Source of the DNA: Stenopsyche tienmushanensis
Taxonomy: Eukaryota; Arthropoda; Insecta; Trichoptera; Stenopsychidae
DNA length: 64,000 bases
Direction: 5' to 3'
Assembly (NCBI GenBank): GCA_008973525.1
Contig: WACJ01000055.1
Span: 1,054,001 to 1,118,000, forward strand
Shown: positions 14,283-26,900 of the stretch, one piece after another
Layout: each line of letters starts with the position of its first letter
How positions within the stretch are numbered: position 1 is the first letter of the stretch
Translations under genes and position numbers: made by a program
The notes under the pieces: model-generated
What the model was told of the DNA's origin: nothing
What the model saw: the letters and a program-made list of their open reading frames with translations, nothing else
The model's database searches: none

Positions 14283-14317
14283 AATCATTTGAAAAAAAGT
14301 AGTTTTTTCAAATGATT
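14283..14317. repeat. Perfect 15-bp hairpin
   Basis: AATCATTTGAAAAAA (14283-14297) is followed by the five-base loop AGTAG and then by its exact reverse complement (14303-14317). It lies between the A2 element and the B1 element and belongs to neither by alignment with sister copies. It could be a remnant of a small palindromic element. Confidence 0.7.
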
Positions 14318-14433
14318 AGAGGCGTTTTTTCATAGTAGTCATCCTCCTCCTATCTTACTTGAATCGGCCTTGATCATATTTGATTAAAGAGTTCGTCAAT
14401 AAAGTCTCGCAGTTCAATCTAGTTACAATCCAA

Positions 14434-14894
14434 TAGAATCCAATCCTGAGTCAAAATCTCGATCCTAGGACTTCCAAATTGCATTAGACCATCCCGGGAT
14501 CAGTCCCGGGATCCCGAGACCGGGACTGACCGGGAATTGCGTGAGCCCCCATTTTCATATAACACCATCAATGTGACTAATAAAATTCCTTTCTGCTGAG
14601 ACACGGACTAAAACTCGCAAAATTCCCGATTTCCCGACAAATTATTTATTTCCGTCGCTGCAGATGAATACTTATATACTATAATACTTTTGTGTAATCC
14701 GTAATTATATTACGGAGCAATACAAAAATTCTGAATCCCGTATCTTTTATATTTCATATCGATATTCCCATTATTAGAGCCGGGGTGTAGTAAATACATC
14801 ACCGATAGGGAAAGGTTAATATAACAATTTGAAAGACATATATGTATCCAAGCGTCCAGATTTCGCGGGAATGTCTCGATATAGTAGCCTTCAG
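14434..14894 (-). mobile_element. B1: hAT-derived repeat, coding part deleted
   Basis: This is a copy of the B family in minus orientation. It aligns with B2, B3 and B4 through markers such as the GTAGTAAATACATCACC block and the segment with CCGATTTCCCGACAAAT. The end near 14434 reads TAGAATCCAATCCTGAG, similar to the B2 terminus TAGGGAATCCAATCCCGGG. Where B3 and B4 carry the hAT C-terminal coding segment, B1 instead has a GC-rich palindrome: CAGTCCCGG (14501-14509), ten-base loop, CCGGGACTG (14520-14528). Homology stops at about 14894, so the other end is lost. Confidence 0.7.
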
Positions 14895-17800
14895 TCACAT
14901 GATTATACTTTTGGGAATTACTTTAATAATATTTTGGAATCGGAATACATAAAAAAATAGTCATTTTTATTACCATCTTGCAGCATCTCTTCTCGCAAGA
15001 TGAAAAACGAATATTCAGCCTATCTCAATATGAATAGGACTGGGGTGCAGTTCCAAAGCGCATCTTTAGACCCATCTGATCGACAGAAAATTTCACAGAA
15101 AAATGTAATTATAAGGAGCAGCATTTATCATCCACCAACAACAACAAAAAAAACAACCCATCTAGATTCCAAAACAAACATTATCCATTATTCTGTTTAA
15201 CTTACTACGTGCTTACAGCGTTTTTAGTGAGTTATTCTACTATACAGATGAATATATATTTTAAAACTCACATGATGCTTTATATTTTACTCTTATTGTT
15301 AAAGTCCCGTGAGAAATACATTTATCTTTCTCAATAATTAAAATAGATCAATCATTATTTTTTCGATTGATTGAAAAACTTAATCATTTAATTTGGTCAG
15401 ATTGATCAACTTCATTCAATATATATTTGACTAATACCAATCCTTAAATTAATAAAAATATCCATGATAATTAAAAAATGTCCTAAATGTAAAAATCAAC
15501 ATGTCAATGTACTGGAATATTTTTATATCTATTTTGAACATATAATATGTACATATACATCGATTCTAATGATAATATTTAAATGTCGAATTGCTAGCCA
15601 AATTTGTTTAGACAATGTCTTGTAATGAGTTCGTTTTTGGATAGTGTATGATTAGAGGCTCTCCCATATGTCTGATGGATATCGTCACACAAAGTCGCAT
15701 AGGCTCCGCTTTGAACGTCATTAGCCTCAGGAACTTAGCATTGATCGTTTGAAGAGGCCAAGTTAACAATTTGGTGTCCTTTGAATGGCGGAATGAAAGG
15801 ATGCTCGCTGGGCATTTATCTGTTGGGTCGCACATCGGCGGCGCCCTTTTGTCCCGATGATTAGAGCAATCGTGGTAAGCGCTCACGTGTCATTCTGGGT
15901 CACCTCCTATTGATCCAGGCCAGGAGCGGTCGTGTTTGTTCCACACCATAATGAGGTAATTTATGTGACATACTGAACATGACAAACAATCACACAGGCC
16001 ATGTTCTCCTTAAGCTGCCTCAGCATCACTCATCCGCAAGAGATTTGTGCGAATTCGCGAAAGGCACAAAAGCCGAAGCAAACAATACGTGCTCGACTCT
16101 CCGAGGAGATAGATTAATTCCGAGAATCAGGAAGAATGTTAGCCGAGCAAGAAACCGCCACCGTGAGGTGAACATTAAGATACTGCTTCTTCCGGATTCC
16201 TCCTACAATTACACTTAGCGGTTGCATTACATTATTTCGCCTCCACATATATATGTCGTTGTATAAAATTACGATTTTGAAATCCTGGAATTCCTGTGTT
16301 ATCCTGAACTCCAGCGCAGATGAGTATCACTCAAATAACACTTGCATGCATAAAGCTTTGCATTTTATCATCAAAGTTTAAAAGAAAGTCTTTCCAGAGC
16401 TATGACATCTACAACGTCTATTAATTGATAAAAATTATACATATCCTATACAATTCATGTCGACGTCTTAAAGAGCCTTTAATTATGAAGACATTGATGT
16501 AATATTTGATTTAATTCACTAAAAATAGTAGAATAAATTAAATATGTTCAATGTTCCATATCCGTTATCAGACGTAGGCAAACTTCATAAGAGACTTTTA
16601 AGAATAGAATATTGCTTGTGATTTCCATTGCCTTTCATATATGGTTGAGTTAGAATAGGAATTATTTGAACAGGATTATTAGGTAAGTGAATGATTGAAT
16701 TATATGAAATCAGTGTAAATTTAATTCAAAAGATCGATAAAAAATATGCATGCAATTCCTACCCCTAGATTTAATAATTTATAATAAGAACCATCCACAT
16801 CGATGTTAATTTTTGTTTTTTTTTAAAACGATATAATGTAAAATAACAAATTAGCATTAATATGGTTTAAACCAATTATCTCGCACTCTCCAGACGTTTG
16901 CTCTATCCATAGAACTATAAGGTTTTTATCTATCTAAGTTAAGTTCAACAGTAAATATGGGATCAGTATATTTTTCCTCGTGATGGTATATATTATATGT
17001 ATATAGAATTAATGTGAAGAACATGCTAATTATGTTAAATTCAATATGTAATCTCATGAGAAAGTTCCACGATATGTCTACGTATTTATACATCTATTGG
17101 AATTATCTACTGTATTTTATAATTTAAATTCATAAGCCTCAACACGGAAATATTTTTTTGAAAATATCTTAAATTTAGGGAGAAAAGTAGTAATATGGCA
17201 GTCAAGGTATTCTTGTGAAATATGAACGTTTCATGGGAGTCGACCTAATAGCTTGAAATTGTTGTTCGAAAAATATTTTTCAACCCTCGCGTTTATTAAA
17301 ACGCGCACATGTACACCTTGAAATAAGGGATCACTGAATATATAAATTCGTGCAATTTCCTCTTTTCAAAGTAAAAATGCCCATATGTATGTGCATACGT
17401 AACCTTTGTTACATTACTCTCAAGTCAACTGTATTTCTCCATCTCCTCCACAATCTCCATCCGCCAAAACGCTTTCTTCATGGCAATACCAGTTGAAGTT
17501 CAAATATTTGCTAGGCCTGATATATATGAACGACACGGCTCCTGTGTATACAGCCTTCAAACGGTGCGCGGACATGGAAATGGAAAATAGGAAAATTTGT
17601 AATATTTTCATTTTCGCAGTTCCACGCGATACCTGTGAGCAAACATTACTTTTTCATCAAAAACTAAACTCGAATATCGATACTTCATAACTTTGACGTG
17701 CACGCTGTATCGTTACGGAGCACACATGCTTTTTTCATATTTTTCTCCTTGTATATATTTTTCGGGCGAATAAAATTGATTAAATCCACTTTAAGGAAAA

Positions 17801-18225
17801 TATTGGATTTTTCCTATATTTTATTTTATTCGAATTTCTGAAACAAGTTTTATCCTCATAACAACGTAATACATTTGAATCAATAGTATATTAAAGAAGC
17901 CATGTATAGTCAATTTGAAACAATAAAAATACGTATTTATCCCTTATCCCTTTAGACACTCGAAAATGAGTCGTTTTTTATGGTTTTTTTTAATGGTGGA
18001 AATAAAAATATTTTTTGATTTTTAAGGCGTCTTCTCACTTTAGGCGCCTCAAAAATAGGCTATTTTCGCGATTTTTTTTCGAAGATTTTCACTAAAAATT
18101 ATGGAATAAAATGGATCTTATGTAATAAACACATCTTTCAAGTACATGAAAAAAAATTATTTTTATTTTTTTGAACAATTATTATAATAAAACAGTAGCA
18201 TCGAAAAACCCGTGTAGAAATGTTA
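14895..18225. other. Unique DNA with a less AT-rich block at 15610-16210
   Basis: Most of the stretch is AT-rich and featureless. The block 15610-16210 is less AT-rich and carries a 92-codon minus-strand frame (15608-15886) and a 79-codon plus-strand frame (15979-16218), neither resembling a known family. I see no splice-bounded exon. The block might be conserved non-coding DNA. Sequence from about 17960 onward may already belong to the C1 element but I cannot prove it. Confidence 0.4.
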
Positions 18226-18307
18226 TGTTCATGGCTTGTTGATGGTATCTCCGAGATGGGTCATTTGAAACAAAAAAATAAAATAGTTTTAGATTCAGTA
18301 TATCAGT

Positions 18308-18468
18308 GGCTATAGCGCATATCTTCAGATTTTTGATATTCGCGAAAATAACAAAATGGCGCATGTTTTTCAAAAAAGTAAAAAAAACAACGCGTTTTTT
18401 TGCAGTTTTTTGTAAAAAAAATTACTTAAAATCAAAATTTCAAAAATCTGATGATATGCGCTATAGCC
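18308..18468. repeat. Long inverted repeat beside C1
   Basis: Arms at 18308-18340 and 18436-18468 are reverse complements over 33 bases with two mismatches; both contain GGCTATAGCGCATAT. Weaker inverted similarity continues outward, for example GGCTTGTTGATG near 18235 and its complement near 18535. Long terminal inverted repeats are typical of Mutator-like elements, so this may be the end structure of the element whose transposase relic lies directly to the right. It could also be an independent palindromic element that inserted there. Confidence 0.65.
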
Positions 18469-18572
18469 ATAACTATGAAGAATATGTCATTCAAATTTCA
18501 TGACAATCGGCCGGATAGTTTCCGAAATTTCATCAACAAGCCACCGAAAAACCTTGTTTTGAGATAAACGCG

Positions 18573-18709
18573 TTTAAAGTTTTGGTTGCAGAAAAATTGC
18601 CCAGACACAGCTGTTGAAACACTCGTTGTTATTTTTGGTATTTCATCCGAAGATCTTCATAAATCGGTTTCAAAACCTCGTGAACATCTTCAGCTAGAGC
18701 AGAAGGATG
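18573..18709 (-). pseudogene. C1: Mutator-like transposase C-terminal relic
   Basis: On the minus strand, from 18709 downward, the frame reads HPSALAEDVHEV then LKPIYEDL and then breaks. A second frame continues with NTKNNNECFNSCVW. Together these align with the C2 relic (LLPIYKDL, QNTNECFNSTV). The N-x-NE-x-FN block, preceded by a PIYxDL helix, is characteristic of the transposases annotated as Mutator-like transposase domain proteins in insects and Hydra. At least one frameshift separates the two pieces, and a stop follows 30 codons later. The catalytic N-terminal part is absent. The 5' non-coding part follows at 18740-19005. The gene is dead. Confidence 0.6.
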
Positions 18710-18739
18710 TTTAAATGGGTGTTTCTATCTGATTTTTTT

Positions 18740-19005
18740 TAAATTCCTCGAACTTCTGTACCTTTCGTTCCTTTTCTAAGATATTTTGATATTTTTTCTT
18801 CGAAAATTCAACCTCACACGACAAAATATCGAGCTAAACTTGATTTAACTTAACTAAACTTAAAATATTTTTAGAAATATCTCTTATAATAAAACTAAAG
18901 ATAGAAGGAGAACTAGAAGGATTATTTTATAGTATATTCTCTATATGTTATACTTTCGAAATACGTAATGGAAAAAAAAATTATGAACGTTGTAAAGGGT
19001 GTGTA
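18740..19005 (-). mobile_element. C1 terminal non-coding part
   Basis: This segment aligns with 23493-23972: both contain CGAAAATTCAAC, CTCTTATAATAAAACTAAAG, TACTTTCGAAATACGTAAT and GAACGTTGT-AAGGGT near the outer end. It is the presumed 5' terminal region of the Mutator-like element, lying upstream of the transposase relic on the minus strand. C1 lacks roughly 200 bases that C2 has in the middle of this segment. Confidence 0.65.
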
Positions 19006-22000
19006 CTAGCAATATATTTTATATAATTATTTCCAGATCTTTAGATTTGATCAGAAGTTTCCAACCGATCTTGATAATTCGTTATAGACTTTATTTGGAT
19101 TTGGTTGGAATAATATTAATCTTTAAAATCATATTGAACATATTATTTTCAATGACATTTGAAGTTATTTTTATTGAACAACAGTTTTAGCATAAAATAT
19201 ATTCGCCAACCTCATCTTCTATAGATTTGAAATAGAATGTTTAAATTATGAATTCAACCGCTAAATCATGGGACTATCTACAAATAAAACCTCTCCTGAA
19301 TAAGTTCAGCCATAAGCTCCCGGTTTCAAAGAGTCTTGTTTTAATTGACCGCATTCATTCTATAGATATACTAAAAGCTCGATGCAGCATTTATTTACAT
19401 CAATTTTAAATCGGATTTAAAAAAGGAAACGTTTAATGAATATACCACAAAGCCACGTTGGACTATTTGCTGTGTATTTTTTTAGAAAGCGATCGAAAAT
19501 GGAGCAAACATTCGTTGACCTATCAAAAATACCGATATAAACTCGACCGATTTAGGCCTTCATGCCAAATTTCATGGGATAAACTTTTATTTGCAAACCG
19601 AAATTGAGGCGCAGCCTCCGCTAAATTGTCAGGAGTCGTGATTCATGGACGTGCGCCCGTTCGTATGGGACACCCGTTAGGGCTCATATTTGTCATGGAA
19701 AAATGAAACTAAACTGGGCTGATAAATGGACGCGAATAAATTTTCCTTATTATTTAATTTTTCTTGGGGGAAGAGATTCGCATTTTCGACTCTCGCAATT
19801 GAAACAATACACTTTGGTGGAATGCTTTTGTCGCCAATCGTGATAAGCCCATTTCATCTCCTCTGATGACAATCTGTTTCGATGTGTGGAATAGATTAGT
19901 GCTCATTATTCTAATTGAATGCAGCATTATTTCACGATGTCCAAGTATAGTGTATCGCATGTGCATCTTTCCGACTCGAGTGCTTTTAAACAAGCTGCAG
20001 TATTCAGGAGATGCAAATCGTTGGTTTGTAAATTACTTGCACGAAAGTCGACGCCTCGGCTATCTGCTAAATCTGCTTACTCTCGATGAATCCCTGCTTC
20101 GTTCCTTTTTGTAAGTCTATTCAATTTAATTTAACTATTATCGTATGAAAATACATCTTAATAAAAGAAAATCCTTATAAGGATATCCCTTACGTTCTGC
20201 TTTTACCATGATCGAAAGATTCATATATCTTCCTAGTACTTGAATAAGCCGATTTTCATCAACATAAAATAAAATAATTTTAAATTGATTACATTCCATT
20301 CTCAAACAATCCGGGTGTAATTTCACAGAAAATTATCCTTTAATGAGAAAATCTTGTTTTGAACCTTATCAATATTTTAGACATTTTAAAGGTACTTCAA
20401 CTTTAAAACTCAAAACATCTTGGATTATAAAGAAAGTGTAGATAAAAACCATATTTTTAAAACATATAAGCGCTTTTAGAAACTTAACAAAATAAGCAAA
20501 AACCTGTATAATAAGCTGCATAAAATCAAATTTGCAGCAATATTTATACAAAAGTTTACTTATAGAATGTAGATTTGTATATAGCCTATAATAGAATTTT
20601 TGCTGTCTGATATATGATAAATATTCCTCAATACAAACATTCAGTTTGATTATTAAACTGATTTTGCGATCAATGTTTTTTTACATTATTTAAATTTTGC
20701 ATTAATTTTGCTATGAAAATCTGAATAATAATTAGTATTTTTTGCTAATGGCTTCCATTGTATTCCACCTATAAATTCTGATTTTCGGTCAAAACATTCA
20801 AAATTAACTTGATTGCCAATTAGTGAAAATTGATGATATGTCCAAGAAAACTTATCCGTTAATGAACTATCAAGTGAAGAAGAGGTGAACTCATATCCGA
20901 TTACAAAAACGAAACCCCCGTAAATTATATAGAGGACATAAAAGGCTATTCTAATAGCATAATTGGCATATAAAACTTTTAGTCCATTAAATTTCAGACT
21001 GTAATGAATATATTTTTAATGTTTAAAGATCAAAAAATTCTAATTTCCTTATTTTAATTTTGATGATAATCTTACGCGGAATATTTATTTATAATGATGT
21101 TAGTACCAACTTCTTATCCTGATATTTATTCTAATTCAATAGAATAGGATTGTGGGTTAAATTTGGACAGAATATTATCAAGCAACTACATATATTATGT
21201 ATTAACTTGTCTTTTTCCATGATAAATCATAGTATATATATTTTTTACAACAAGATTTGTTATGACATTTCATTTCTATTTTTCAAACGTCTGTCAACTT
21301 TGATTGTAATTCATGTTCATTCCCTTAAAGCATTTTTGTATTGTATAATATCATAAATATACCGAATATAGACATCCATCCATCAACACAACTTTACGGA
21401 GAGCTTTCAATTTATGGATGATCAAAGCTCGTTTATTATGTAACGCTCTCGTTAAGGGTTGCCTTTTATTTCAAATTGTTTTATAGTGGAATGCTATTAA
21501 ATATTAAATAGTAATTGAATAATTCAGATAAGATCAAAAAGGTCCAAATAAATTTCGCAAGGAATCCCACAACTTAATTGCGACGGTCAGCACGCCACAA
21601 TCGATATAGTGGAACTTCCACCTAATAAAGTAGATAGTTTGTCAGAGTTAAAAGTTATATAAGGTGGGATATAAAGCTTTTTCTTCAGAATAAAACATTT
21701 CTATGTTGATGAAAATTAAAATGGAACTAGAATGTAGATGGGATGTTTAAAATTCTATCCATTGAAGTTAAACTGCAGATAATTTGCATTCAAAAATATA
21801 TTTCTACTATATATCTAATTCCAGTCATGTCTCTCTTACTTAGATGGAGCACTTATTAGGCATCTCCGGGGCTCCAATCAATAGCGATTATATCACCCAA
21901 CTTGTTTTGCATGCCCCGTAATACATCGTTTTATGTTCCAACGTTGAATCTCTTACTATCTGTCCGTTTGTCCGGTCATGTTTCCTCTTTTTAATATGCT

Positions 22001-23040
22001 GTGTTTACAAGCAATGTAAAATGCTAACACGTTTTGATTCGCACGAGTAATGAGCCAATTAAACCGGACCTGTTCGAACACATAAACGATGATTCTATCG
22101 TTGTGAACGGATGCAACATTTATAACTATACAATGCACATTTTTATATTATTTTTTAAACAAGCATTAATACGGACCTACGGACGTAATCATGGAATACA
22201 AAGCGTAATTACCTCGTTATAAGCATGCTAACATGAAAATATTATTGCAATATTATAAATGCATATTTGTAGCATTGTGCGGAATTGATAGCTATTTTGA
22301 AAATATTTTCACTTTGTTCTAATTTCATGGTTATTTGACTTTGCTAAAAGGTTCAAATGTAAGGTTACACCTCCGCTTCCGCCACGTACGCTTTTCACTT
22401 CTATCTAAACATACTTGAAGTCCATCTTCCAATTTGAGCCACTTTCATAAATAAACACTATGAATTTCATTTGACCCTAGAATGGTGACCCTATTATGGC
22501 TGAAGTTATTGGTAAACACTACTAAATGTTACGACCACTATTTTATTTCCATCTATTTGAGTCGTGTCACAAATCTACTATGATTGGCAATGAAATAAAT
22601 TCATATTTTATGCACAAAAACCAATTTAAATATTAAATATTGTCGTATTATACCAAAAAATGGTCTTATTATCATAATTATCACAGTGATGCATATAGAA
22701 AAATATATTAAAAAAATCGCATTAATCGCACTAATTAATGTTATAGTGGCAAAGACGTACCGTAACCGTCAAATCACGCAAACATTTGATATTGTATAAC
22801 CTACATGCATATAAAAATATTTCAAAATAATTATTACTATCACGCTCATCTTCAAAAATAATTTAGATCAGACGAGTTTCTGATTGATAATTGACTAGGC
22901 GCCTTTCAGCCTTTCATATAATGATTAAGAATGTCTCATGAATTTTGAACATATAGCCTCAAATGTTATTCACAACTCAATAATAAATCCTCTCCTACTA
23001 AAAAAATCTCATAACCACATGTAAATACTGTTGTTTTCGG
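19006..23040. other. Unique AT-rich DNA
   Basis: I see no gene or recognised transposon. The parts 19500-20110 and 21840-22220 are less AT-rich. Frames of 60-82 codons occur on both strands without any family motif. Confidence 0.45.
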
Positions 23041-23490
23041 GGTATAAGAGCGGCTTTTGTCTCAGAAAGACTTTTACGGTTTTACCTCACTACCCGCGCT
23101 TCATCGGTATTTTCAGCAAAGACTTTACAGTGGGTGCCAATAATTATATTTAATGTATTCATCACCTTCAAAACGAAGCTGTAGTCGTTATTAAATATCG
23201 CAGCAGCAATGTATGTTAATATTTCAATGATTTTTACACCAGAATCCAGGTGGTTTGGAGCCAGTCGCTTGACCGTCGAGTTAAAACATTCATTAGTATT
23301 TTGGGTATAGCCACCTAAGCACCTTTGAAGTAATTCATCCCTGGACAAATCTTTATAAATTGGTAAAAGATGCTGTTTTATCTCTTGCCCAAGAAATGGA
23401 GTCAGATCTTCAAGCTTTGTATATTTTTAAAGCAATGTTTTTCTGCCATTTGCACCAGTTTTTGACTCCAATCGGGTTCCCATGATAATG
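23041..23490 (-). pseudogene. C2: Mutator-like transposase C-terminal relic
   Basis: This is the best preserved transposase fragment of the family. Reading down from 23490 on the minus strand, the first piece starts HYHGNPIGVKNWCKWQK; the WCKWQ block is a family hallmark. It hits a stop about ten codons on, and the sequence resumes in another frame as LEDLTPFLGQEI, then LPIYKDLSRDELLQRCLGG, then YTQNTNECFNSTVKRLAPNH and an uninterrupted run to a stop at about 23082. Further family-like basic sequence (RKSLSETKAAL) continues past that stop. The protein would be the C-terminal part of a Mutator-like (insect/Hydra type) transposase. The N-terminal and catalytic core is missing, and there is at least one frameshift and one stop. 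The non-coding element end follows at 23493-23972. Confidence 0.75.
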
Positions 23491-23492
23491 TT

Positions 23493-23972
23493 TTTTTTAA
23501 TTCCTTGAACTTCTCTACATTTCGTTCCTTTATTAAGATATCTTGACATTTTTGCTTCGAAAATTCAACTACACACGACAAACTATCGAGCTAATCTTGA
23601 TTTCGAACAACTTCGAGCTGACTTCGAGCAACTTTAATTTTGCATACCTACAGTTAGAGATATATGAGCGCAATATAACGATAATTTTGCTTAAAATATT
23701 TTTAGGAACATCTCTTATAATAAAACTAAAGATACAAAAGATTTAAACAAATGTTATACGAAAGAAAGATTGTTCAACCCCTTGCGCTCCTACCTGATCT
23801 GACTTCCTAGTTCATAGCGGTTCTGGCGTGCTCCTGATTATGCGCTATAACTTTGTAAATATTTCATATTCCCATTTTTCTCTTTTAAAGTATACTCTCA
23901 ATATGTTACACTTTCGAAATACGTAATTTAAAAAAAAAAACATTTTTTTGAACGTTGTGAAGGGTTTACCCC
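23493..23972 (-). mobile_element. C2 terminal non-coding part
   Basis: The segment is homologous to 18740-19005 and sits in the same position relative to its transposase relic, which shows that both copies derive from internally deleted versions of one element. The outer end reads GAACGTTGTGAAGGGTTTAC. The terminal inverted repeat partner and target duplication are not identifiable. Confidence 0.65.
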
Positions 23973-26900
23973 CCTTAATTGGCGTTTAATTTAAGCCTTT
24001 CTACAAATTTACCAATGGATGTTCAAATATAAACACAACAAAATCTTTATTGCTTGTTTAAAAACATTTTTTTCCATGTTTGACGACTGATTATAGTCGC
24101 CGCTATTTGCAAGCGGATCTTAACAGATAATACAGGGTAACGTATCCAAAATAATGGAAATGTCGTATTTGAGGATCAAAAATTCAATTTAACTTAATTT
24201 GTGTTTCATATCAAATAGCGTGATGATCTTTGGTGGTTTTTGGCTTATTTGATTTTCGTGCAGCGTAGATGTATCGGTACCGGTACGACCCTCCAGCATC
24301 CGTAAATCATCATGGTCCAGGCATTCAGGAAGTATAGATAATTGATGAATGAAGGCATATATCCTGATTTACCAGAGGGGGAGATAGCGACCGAGATTTT
24401 GTACGAGATCCTTTGTCAAGCTTAACGGTGAAATGGCTGTCTTTTATTTGTTCACTTTATGTCAGCATTTGGAAAAGTTTCCAGTAGAGCGAGAGTAGCT
24501 GAAACTTTGATTAAGGACTAGGATATACTTGGGTGATGGTCGCATCAACTTATTCCTCTATTATTCTTCCACTTGACAGACGACAGGACCCAATTAGACG
24601 ACCGTATATTTTATGAGCCGCTCAATAATTATATACTTTTTTCTGCGAACATGAAAGAATGGGGAATTGTGGAAGAACGCTTGATTGGTTCAAATCATAG
24701 TGCCGTACAATCAATCCAATTTATTGTCATTATGGTGCCTTTTCCCTGTTATCGTCCAGTAGTCCTCTTTGTCGACCCTCTTTTTGATAGTCGTACCCTC
24801 ACTTTGTCCATTTTAATCCTCAATCGTTCTTCGGAGGGTGAAAAATGAGGGTTTCTCATGGTCGATATATCGCAATCATCAAAGCGGGGAGCATCAAGAA
24901 GATAGCATTATTGTTGTTATTTTTCAAATTGATACAGGATATTTGTCTCAGGCTCTTATTTTATTTTCTTATATAAATCGATATTCCATAATAAAAATTA
25001 TTCAGCGAAAATGTCGTTCTGTGTGATGCGGAATCCTTTAAAACGTTCAGGCTTCGGATTAATTTTAGCAGCCTCATAACTCCGGTGACTTTCTATCGGA
25101 TAACGAAGAACGTGACATTTCCAAGAAATAACTTGGCACCGTATTGCAAAGAAATCTAAATAAAATCGTTTAATTGAGCTTCGTTTAAGTTCCGATATTA
25201 ATTTTTTTCAGCTTTCTCTCGAAGGAATACCCGATTTAAAACACCATGCAAATCGATATTCTGTATAATTTCGAAGCCCATAACCATTTTAATTGAATTA
25301 ATTATTTTACACAAATTTTACGAAGGGCAATAATACGAAATGCAGTTTCTGTTTATTGCATCATAAAGCTGCATAATTATTTTTATGCATCCACCTGACC
25401 AAGAACGCACGCAAATACTTTAAACCAATTTTATGATGCATCATAAAGTCTTAAGCATACTAATGGAATAATCCAATAAATAATTAGTATATTTTATGAA
25501 GACTTACGTTTTTTAATCTGCAATTAAATAAATTAGTATGACCATCGATCGACCAGTTGTTCTCAATATAAATCATTTATTTGATCAATGTATATAATAG
25601 ATTTTTAAATATTAACCCACAAAATGAGTGCACCCATTGCTAATTGAATGTATGTCTGTCTGTCTACTTACTGTTTGTATTGAAACAAAATTTTCAAGAT
25701 GAAAATAAATATATTGCTTATTTTCTTCACTTTGTAAGAGCACTTAAACATTTTAACATCTGAATTTTACCAGTAAATCTGGATTGTTTTTGCTTTTCTG
25801 ATCTTAAAATATCGCAAATCGGATAAGAATGCTGAAGGATAAATATGAAGCCTTCAGTATTTAATCAGGTTAGGTTCAATTTTCAAAGCCATACGTAAAT
25901 CTATTTTAAATAGATATTCAATATATGTTTATATAAAAAAAAATAATATGAACTTCACCACATCTTCATTGACTAACTGAAATATTAGCGGAATTGGATT
26001 ATAAAAATGTGTTTTTCAAATGAAAAATGCTCTTGAAATATAATATCGTTCGCGATTAATTATTGAATTTCCCTTATTAAATGAGGGAGGATATAATGAT
26101 ATGCGTTCAGATTAACGTTTTGCCATCCGTGTATATACGTATAGCTTAAAAAGTGATGAAAGTATGAATATTATAAGCGTTTGTATCCATGTTTCTCTGT
26201 AAGACTTAATGAATACACCACATCCTTTGGATTCGCCTGCCTTTCTTCATTATTGGTTTGCAGAGCTTTGTGATGAAACTCAAAGATTTATTCCCTGCGA
26301 GGATGAAACGTGCTCCAGATCTCATCCCTGTCCCACCCTCTGCTCATAACAAGCCACAAGTGTCAACACTATTATACGTGATTATGAATCATTTTACGAG
26401 CTTTTGTTATCGGAACGATATTTCTGACAACAAAGAAAAGCTAGTCTCTCTCTCTCTCGGTATATCTCCAAGTATAATACCCATTTATCTATGACGCATA
26501 CGTTTTTACATTCTCTTAGCTTATGAGTATGCGACTATTTATACTTCTGTCGTGTACATAAAATGATATTACAATTTCCGTTCGAAATGAGGGAGACTGA
26601 AACACAGATTTGCTTGACTTGAGGCTCAAGAAGAAAATCCATATGACCGAATATCAGGGTATTAAAACTTATATTATAAATTCATAAATGTTATGGATAA
26701 TGAGAAATACTGTAACAGTTTAATATTAATGTTAGATATCTATTAATTTATTCTTCTTCTACTGAAGATATATCAACCTTGTTACGGGGTGTAGGCGATC
26801 TCCATATGTAATTTTCCTATTAACTTCCATGTAAAATAAGGTTAATTGAATAGAAATGAGAGGATTTTGTATGGAATGGAAGCGTACCTCAATTTCAGAG

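Noticed and set aside
14710..14898. 62-codon minus-strand frame, with a similar plus-strand frame at 33741-33926
   Set aside because: Both are in the non-coding part of the hAT-derived B family. The similarity is due to the repeat, not to a protein gene.
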